Of a DNA stretch of 64,000 nucleotides, positions 59,811-64,000 are shown piece by piece. The stretch lies in NCBI GenBank assembly GCA_963703385.1, contig OY969816.1, positions 2,976,001 through 3,040,000 on the forward strand. The letters run 5' to 3'. The translations under genes were made by a program, and so were the position numbers. The notes beneath the pieces are model-generated. The model was not told the origin of the DNA, did not search any database, and saw nothing but the letters and a program-made list of their open reading frames with translations. The DNA comes from Rhodoblastus sp963703385 (GTDB lineage Bacteria; Pseudomonadota; Alphaproteobacteria; Rhizobiales; Beijerinckiaceae). Position 1 is the stretch's first letter. Every line of letters starts with the position of its first letter.

Positions 59811-60947
59811 TCAGGCCGCCGTGAAATCGGGATGGACGATCACGCCGCCATCGGTCAGCCGGGTCGCCTTGACCAGTTCGTCCTCGCCGTCGATCTTGAG
59901 CGCCTTGGTCTCCTTGTCGATCATGGTCTCGAGGAAGGCGAACAGGTTTTTCGCATAAAGCTGCGAGGCGGTGGCGGCGAGGCGGCCGGCGACATTGAGA
60001 TGGCCGACGATCTTCACCTGGTTCTTGGTGGTGACGACCTTGCCGGGTTTGGACAATTCGCAGTTTCCCCCGCGTTCGACCGCGAGATCGACGATGACCG
60101 AGCCGGGGCGCATCGAGGCGACCATGTCCGCCGAGATCAGCCGCGGCGCCGGGCGGCCGGGAATCAGCGCGGTGGTGACGACAATGTCCTGCTTGGCGAT
60201 GTGCGACGCCGTCAGCGCCGCCTGCTTGGCCTGATATTCCTTGGACATTTCCTTGGCGTAGCCGCCCGCTGTCTGCGCCTGTTTGAATTCCTCGTCCTCG
60301 ACCGCCAGGAATTTGGCGCCGAGCGATTCGACCTGCTCCTTGGTCGCTGGGCGCACGTCGGTGGCGGTGACCACCGCGCCGAGGCGTCGCGCCGTGGCGA
60401 TGGCCTGGAGGCCGGCGACGCCGACGCCCATGATGAAGATTTTCGCCGCCGGCACCGTGCCCGCCGCCGTCATCATCATCGGAACGGCGCGGCCATATTC
60501 GGCCACCGCGTCGATCACCGCGCGATAGCCGGCGAGATTGGCCTGCGAGGAGAGCACGTCCATCGCCTGGGCGCGGGTGATGCGAGGCATCAGCTCCATG
60601 GCGAAGGCCTGGACATTGGCCTTGGCGAGGGCGGCGAGCGCCTCGTGCTGGCCATAGGGGTCCATGATCGCCACAACCGCCGCGCCCGGATTGACCCCGG
60701 CCAGCGTTTGCGCCCCAGGGCGGCGGACCGCCAGCACGACATCGGCGCCGGCGACCGCGGCGTGAGCGTCCGGCGCAATTTTGGCGCCGGCCTTCTCGAA
60801 ATCCGCGTCGGGAACGCCCGAGCCCTTGCCGGCGCCGGCCTGGACGACGACTTCGGCCCCGAGGCCCAAGAATTTCTTCACGGTTTCGGGCGTCGCCGCG
60901 ACGCGCGCTTCATTGGCGTCGGTTTCGGCGGGAACGGCAATGCGCAT
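59811..60947 (-). CDS. pntAA: NAD(P) transhydrogenase subunit alpha, NAD-binding part (PntAA)
   Basis: 378 residues from MRIAVPAETDANEARVAATP. Alanine-dehydrogenase-like domain I: IFIMGVGVAGLQAIATARRL (NAD fold), ATDVRPATKEQVESLG, KQDIVVTTALIPGRPAPRLI and PGSVIVDLAVERGGN. Cytoplasmic hydride donor half. First of the pnt operon; upstream is a short reading frame with strong ribosome-binding site. Confidence 0.94.
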   Translation of the reverse strand: MRIAVPAETDANEARVAATPETVKKFLGLGAEVVVQAGAGKGSGVPDADFEKAGAKIAPDAHAAVAGADVVLAVRRPGAQTLAGVNPGAAVVAIMDPYGQHEALAALAKANVQAFAMELMPRITRAQAMDVLSSQANLAGYRAVIDAVAEYGRAVPMMMTAAGTVPAAKIFIMGVGVAGLQAIATARRLGAVVTATDVRPATKEQVESLGAKFLAVEDEEFKQAQTAGGYAKEMSKEYQAKQAALTASHIAKQDIVVTTALIPGRPAPRLISADMVASMRPGSVIVDLAVERGGNCELSKPGKVVTTKNQVKIVGHLNVAGRLAATASQLYAKNLFAFLETMIDKETKALKIDGEDELVKATRLTDGGVIVHPDFTAA

Positions 60948-61020
60948 GAACAACTCCAATTGGCCCGCGCCGTCGCGGGTCTCGAAAGCTCCGCCCGGAG
61001 CACGATCGCGTTGATGGGGT

Positions 61021-61101
61021 TCAGAGGGTGAAAAAGGCCCGCGGCGGTACGAACGTAACCTTGCCCGGCGTGCCGCCGGCGCCGGTTTCAGCCGCCGCCA
61101 T
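61021..61101 (-). CDS. Very short ORF (26 codons) upstream of pntAA
   Basis: MAAAETGAGGTPGKVTFVPP plus RAFFTL, preceded by AAGGAGAGG four bases before the ATG, one of the best ribosome-binding sites in the window. It ends 73 bases before pntAA in the same direction. Either a small protein cotranscribed with the transhydrogenase or a leader ORF; there is no membrane helix, and the peptide is short for either. Confidence 0.4.
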   Translation of the reverse strand: MAAAETGAGGTPGKVTFVPPRAFFTL

Positions 61102-61241
61102 TTTCCTCTCCTTCGTGAATACGGTCTCTTCAATCGGTCTGGTCAATCCGGGCCTGTTTTCCCAAAACGGCCGGCCCGAGGCAAGCTGGTATAAGGTAGG
61201 CGCCGCGATTTCGCCTCATCTTTTCGGCGAACAGTGAAAAT

Positions 61242-62609
61242 TCAGGCCCCTGTCGGCGGATCGAGGCCCGCCTCCGCCAGCGCCGACGCCTGACGCGCCG
61301 CCAGAACGTCGAGATCGAAATGCTCCAGCGCCGCCTCGAACAGGCGGTGGAAGTTGAGCCGCGCCGCCAGATGAAGGAAGGCGCCGCCGAGGCCGATCGC
61401 GGCGCGGTCCATGAAAACGAATTCGCGCGGAATGGTCACCGGCCCCTTTTCGCGCAGCTTGCGTCGCACTTCCGCCGCCTCGCCGCGGCCATAGGCGCCG
61501 GGGGAAACCCCGTCGGCAATGGTGCGCACGCGGTCGTCGAGCAGCGGCCCGAGGATGAAACGCGCCCAGAGCGTCAGGATTTCGATCAGCTCTCCGGTCA
61601 GGTTGCGGAAGCCCCAGATCGAGAAGGCCTCGGCGACCTGATCGCGCCGGCCATGGAGCAGGCCGCGATAGAGCTGGACCACGCCGCCGACGAAAACCGG
61701 CGAAAAAATGCGGATGCAGCCGTAATCCAGCAGATTGATGCCGAACGCGGCGCCGTCCTCCCGGAAAACCGTGTAATTGCCGAGATGCGGGTCGCCGTGG
61801 ATCACGCCGTAATGGGCGAAAGGCGACCACCAGGCCCCGAAGATCGCCTGCGCGACCCGGTTGCGCTCGGCCTTGGGCGCGTTGACGAGGCTCAGGATCT
61901 TTTCGCCTTCCAGCCAGTCGAGGGTCAGGAGGCGGCCGGTGGACAGGGCGTCATGGACGCCGGGGACTCTTATGTCGTCCCGCTCCGCCAGCATGGTGTT
62001 GTAAAGCCGGGCGTGTTTCGCCTCGCGGCGGTAGTCCAGTTCCTCGCGCAGGCGCTCGGCGATTTCAATCGCCGCCTCGCGCGCGTCGATCGCCGGCTCG
62101 ATGCGCTTTTGCAGCGCCAGAACCATGTCGAGCTGGGCGAGATCGGCTTCGACCGCCGAAGCCATGTCGGGATATTGCAGCTTGCAGGCGACCTCGGCGC
62201 CGTCGAGCGTGCGGGCGCGATGGACCTGGCCGAGTGAGGCGGCGGCGGCGGGATGGAGATCGAAGGCGGCGAAATTTTCCCGCCAGCCGGGACCAAGCTC
62301 GGCGGCCATCCGGCGGCGCACGAAAGCCGCGCCCATCGGCGGCGCCTCGCTTTGCAGGGTGGCGAGGGCCTGGGAATATTCGACCGGCAAGGCCTCGGGG
62401 ATGGTGGCGAGGAGCTGGGCCGCCTTCATCAGCGGGCCTTTCAGCCCGCCAAGCGCCCGCGCCAGGGCCTCGGCGTCGCCTTCCCGCCCGCCGTCCCGGC
62501 CCAAAAACCGCGCGCCGGCGAGCCGCGCCGCGAAACCGCCAGCTTTCGCGCCGACCGCGAGATAGCGGGCCGCGCGCGCGCTCAGGCGATTGGCTTCATC
62601 GTCCTTCAT
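61242..62609 (-). CDS. ABC1/UbiB-family atypical kinase
   Basis: 455 residues from MKDDEANRLSARAARYLAVG. KGPLMKAAQLLATIPEALP corresponds to the KxGQ region, AAAASLGQVHRARTLDG to the Ala-rich nucleotide loop, VACKLQYPDM has the ATP lysine, HGDPHLGNYTVF and LLDYGCIRIF are catalytic and metal loops. These proteins support ubiquinone or lipid metabolism as ATPases. The absence of C-terminal membrane helices suggests it is not canonical UbiB. Confidence 0.85.
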   Translation of the reverse strand: MKDDEANRLSARAARYLAVGAKAGGFAARLAGARFLGRDGGREGDAEALARALGGLKGPLMKAAQLLATIPEALPVEYSQALATLQSEAPPMGAAFVRRRMAAELGPGWRENFAAFDLHPAAAASLGQVHRARTLDGAEVACKLQYPDMASAVEADLAQLDMVLALQKRIEPAIDAREAAIEIAERLREELDYRREAKHARLYNTMLAERDDIRVPGVHDALSTGRLLTLDWLEGEKILSLVNAPKAERNRVAQAIFGAWWSPFAHYGVIHGDPHLGNYTVFREDGAAFGINLLDYGCIRIFSPVFVGGVVQLYRGLLHGRRDQVAEAFSIWGFRNLTGELIEILTLWARFILGPLLDDRVRTIADGVSPGAYGRGEAAEVRRKLREKGPVTIPREFVFMDRAAIGLGGAFLHLAARLNFHRLFEAALEHFDLDVLAARQASALAEAGLDPPTGA

Positions 62610-62629
62610 GCGCTCGCCTTTCGAATGCT

Positions 62630-62723
62630 TTAGCGCGCGTCGCCAAATCATCGAGTCGAAGGCGCTCGATGATCTCATTGTCTTGGCGCCTATTCCGATT
62701 CCGAAGGAACGGAAAATGCGCTA
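62630..62723. repeat. Dispersed repeat overlapping a stop codon
   Basis: The stretch ending CCGATTCCGAAGGAACGGAA then AATGCGCTAG resembles a Rhizobiales repeat family whose tip is CTAGCGCATTTTCC on the other strand. An internal inverted repeat GGCGCTCGATGATC/near GATGATT arms occurs at 62640-62675. Its CTAG end supplies the TAG stop of the following gene. Confidence 0.45.
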
Positions 62724-63284
62724 GCGCCCGTAGGTCCCGGTCAGGCTGGCCTGGCCCAGGGAATTGGCGTTGATCACGAATCCGGCGACCGAGGCGGTGG
62801 CGCGCGGGGGAATCGCCAGCCTTTCCACCTTCTCGGCGTAAACGGTGAAATTGTAATGATGCGGCTTGTCGCCCACGGGCGGACAGGGGCCGCCATAGCC
62901 GGGAAGGCCGAAATCGGTCACGGCCTGTTTCGCGCCCGCCGGCAGGCCGGCCCCATTTCCGGCGCCCGCCCCCTGCGGCAGGCCGCTCACCTTGGCGGGA
63001 ATGTCATAGACAATCCAGTGCCAGAATCCGCCGCCGCCGGTCGCCGCGTCGGGATCGTGGAGCAGGATGGCGAAACTTTTCGTTCCGGGGGGCGGGTCGC
63101 GCCAGGTCAAGGCCGGCGAGAGATCGCCGCCCTTGCAGCCGAAGCCATTGTAAATAAAAGTCTCGCCGATGGCGCCGCCGCCCGGCGGGATGTCGGGGCT
63201 TCGCAGTTCGAAAGCGACGGCCGGCGCCGCCGCGGCCGCGGCCGCGAGCAGCAGGGCTGAAGCCAACAAGCTTTTCAACGCCAT
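62721..63284 (-). CDS. YbhB/YbcL family Raf kinase inhibitor-like protein, exported
   Basis: 187 residues: signal peptide 1-24 (LLASALLLAAAAAAAPAVAF), then the PEBP fold with SPALTWRDPPPGTKSFAILL, HDPDAATGGGGFWHWIVYDI and GYGGPCPPVGDKPHHYNFTV. Bacterial PEBP-like proteins bind small anionic ligands; the cellular role is unclear. The stop lies in a repeat tip, so the original C-terminus may have been slightly longer or shorter. Confidence 0.85.
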   Translation of the reverse strand: MALKSLLASALLLAAAAAAAPAVAFELRSPDIPPGGGAIGETFIYNGFGCKGGDLSPALTWRDPPPGTKSFAILLHDPDAATGGGGFWHWIVYDIPAKVSGLPQGAGAGNGAGLPAGAKQAVTDFGLPGYGGPCPPVGDKPHHYNFTVYAEKVERLAIPPRATASVAGFVINANSLGQASLTGTYGR

Positions 63285-63297
63285 TTCCCTCGTCCTT

Positions 63298-64000
63298 TCA
63301 TGATTTCGACGCCATTCGCGCCATAACCCCGCGAATGAACGCCTCGGTCTCGGCCGGGTGAGCCAGGGGCAGCATATGGCCGCCGGCGATGCGGCTCAGT
63401 TCCGCCCCGGGCGCCTCGGCGCAGAAATCCGCGCCCTGGCGCTCCGGGTCGAGCAGCCGGTCGCCTTCGCCATAGAGCACGCCGATCGGCAGGTCGAGCG
63501 CGCCATAGCGCCGGGCCATCCCCGGCAATTCACGCGGCTGGGTCAACAGGTCGCTGGCGGCGGCCAGCAAAGCCGAGGGCCGTGCGGCGAGCATGCCGCC
63601 GCCCCGGGTCCAGAACCGCGCCGGCATGGGATCGGGCGCGAAAGTCATTTCGCGCGCCACGCCCGAGCGCAAAAGCGTCAGGACCGGACCAATGGTCCAT
63701 GCCCCGAGCCACCATATGAACCGGCTGCGCCAAGCCAGACCGTCGAGGATTTTCGACCGCGCGGCGACGAGATGGGTGAGCGGCGCGACCAGCGCCAGGC
63801 CGCCGATCTTTTCCGCGTGATCGAGCGCCAGCGCCAAAGCGACGGCGCCGCCCAGCGAATGGCCGACGACCAGAGGCCTTTCCAGGCCGAGCGCCTCGAT
63901 CGCCCGCGCCACGATCGCCGCCTGTTCGGCGAGCGTCTGGGGATGCGCCGTCTGGGAATAGCCCGACCCCGGCCGGTCGATCAGCACCACGCGGCGTTCG
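63298..64000 (-). CDS. Alpha/beta hydrolase (5' end outside window)
   Basis: The frame is open to the right edge; 233 residues are visible. DRPGSGYSQTAHPQTLAEQA, nucleophile elbow VVGHSLGGAVALALALDHAE, acid region LPIGVLYGEGDRLLDPERQG and GGHMLPLAHP (catalytic His) mark an epoxide-hydrolase/haloperoxidase-like fold. The oxyanion HG motif is beyond the window. Substrate unknown. Ends 13 bases before the YbhB-like gene, on the same strand. Confidence 0.83.
   Translation of the reverse strand, partial: ERRVVLIDRPGSGYSQTAHPQTLAEQAAIVARAIEALGLERPLVVGHSLGGAVALALALDHAEKIGGLALVAPLTHLVAARSKILDGLAWRSRFIWWLGAWTIGPVLTLLRSGVAREMTFAPDPMPARFWTRGGGMLAARPSALLAAASDLLTQPRELPGMARRYGALDLPIGVLYGEGDRLLDPERQGADFCAEAPGAELSRIAGGHMLPLAHPAETEAFIRGVMARMASKS

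Overview
The window is chromosomal DNA from a high-GC alphaproteobacterium of the Hyphomicrobiales (Rhizobiales), most likely near Beijerinckiaceae/Methylocystaceae. This is inferred from the homospermidine-type polyamine genes, the TorF porin beside glnK-amtB, the split pntAA-pntAB-pntB transhydrogenase, a PedF-type cytochrome and Rhizobiales-style dispersed palindromic repeats. No rRNA, tRNA or CRISPR array is visible.

Layout. Positions 1-2973 are an A/T-richer island: the end of an IS1-family element, then a tight four-gene operon (ribbon-helix-helix protein, GmrSD-like DUF262/DUF1524 nuclease with two frameshifts, two small unknown genes). Positions 3292-11408 hold a PedF-like cytochrome c, an O-methyltransferase, a CcdA/thioredoxin pair, a DctA-type transporter, a CBS-domain protein, a NicO metal transporter with its DUF1007 partner, and a DUF4336 protein. 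Positions 11439-15849 form a second accessory block: a DNA methyltransferase fused to an Mrr-like nuclease, an ApeA-like HEPN protein, and a 1.26 kb IS4-family element inserted exactly at the ApeA-like start codon with a 10 bp target duplication.

Positions 16293-33416 contain a Gly/Arg-rich secreted protein, a polyamine cluster (ornithine decarboxylase with a long structured leader, GNAT, homospermidine synthase), OpgG/D, cytidine deaminase, an RND efflux pair, a small protein sharing a domain with the CBS protein, a TorF porin, and glnK-amtB behind a sigma-54-type promoter. Positions 33444-38229 are an arsenic/metalloid cluster (arsH, two unrelated arsC types, acr3, two arsR, thioredoxin, CSC permease).

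Positions 38473-64000 are mostly core genes: dapD-dapE, nitronate monooxygenase, SDR, rpiA, gor, a YedK-type gene, phzF-like, pssA, psd, slyX, mutL, two M16 peptidases, two exported proteins, lspA, ileS, pntB-pntAB-pntAA, an ABC1 kinase, a YbhB/YbcL protein and a partial alpha/beta hydrolase.

Four otherwise intact genes (GmrSD-like, outer-membrane protein, amtB, yedK-like) carry five single-base indels; one base correction each restores full-length reading. Uncorrected assembly indels are therefore a serious alternative to true pseudogenes. The best leads for undescribed biology are the RHH-GmrSD-small-small operon, the ApeA-like gene with its IS junction, and the ~85-residue domain shared by the CBS protein and the 28372-28848 protein.
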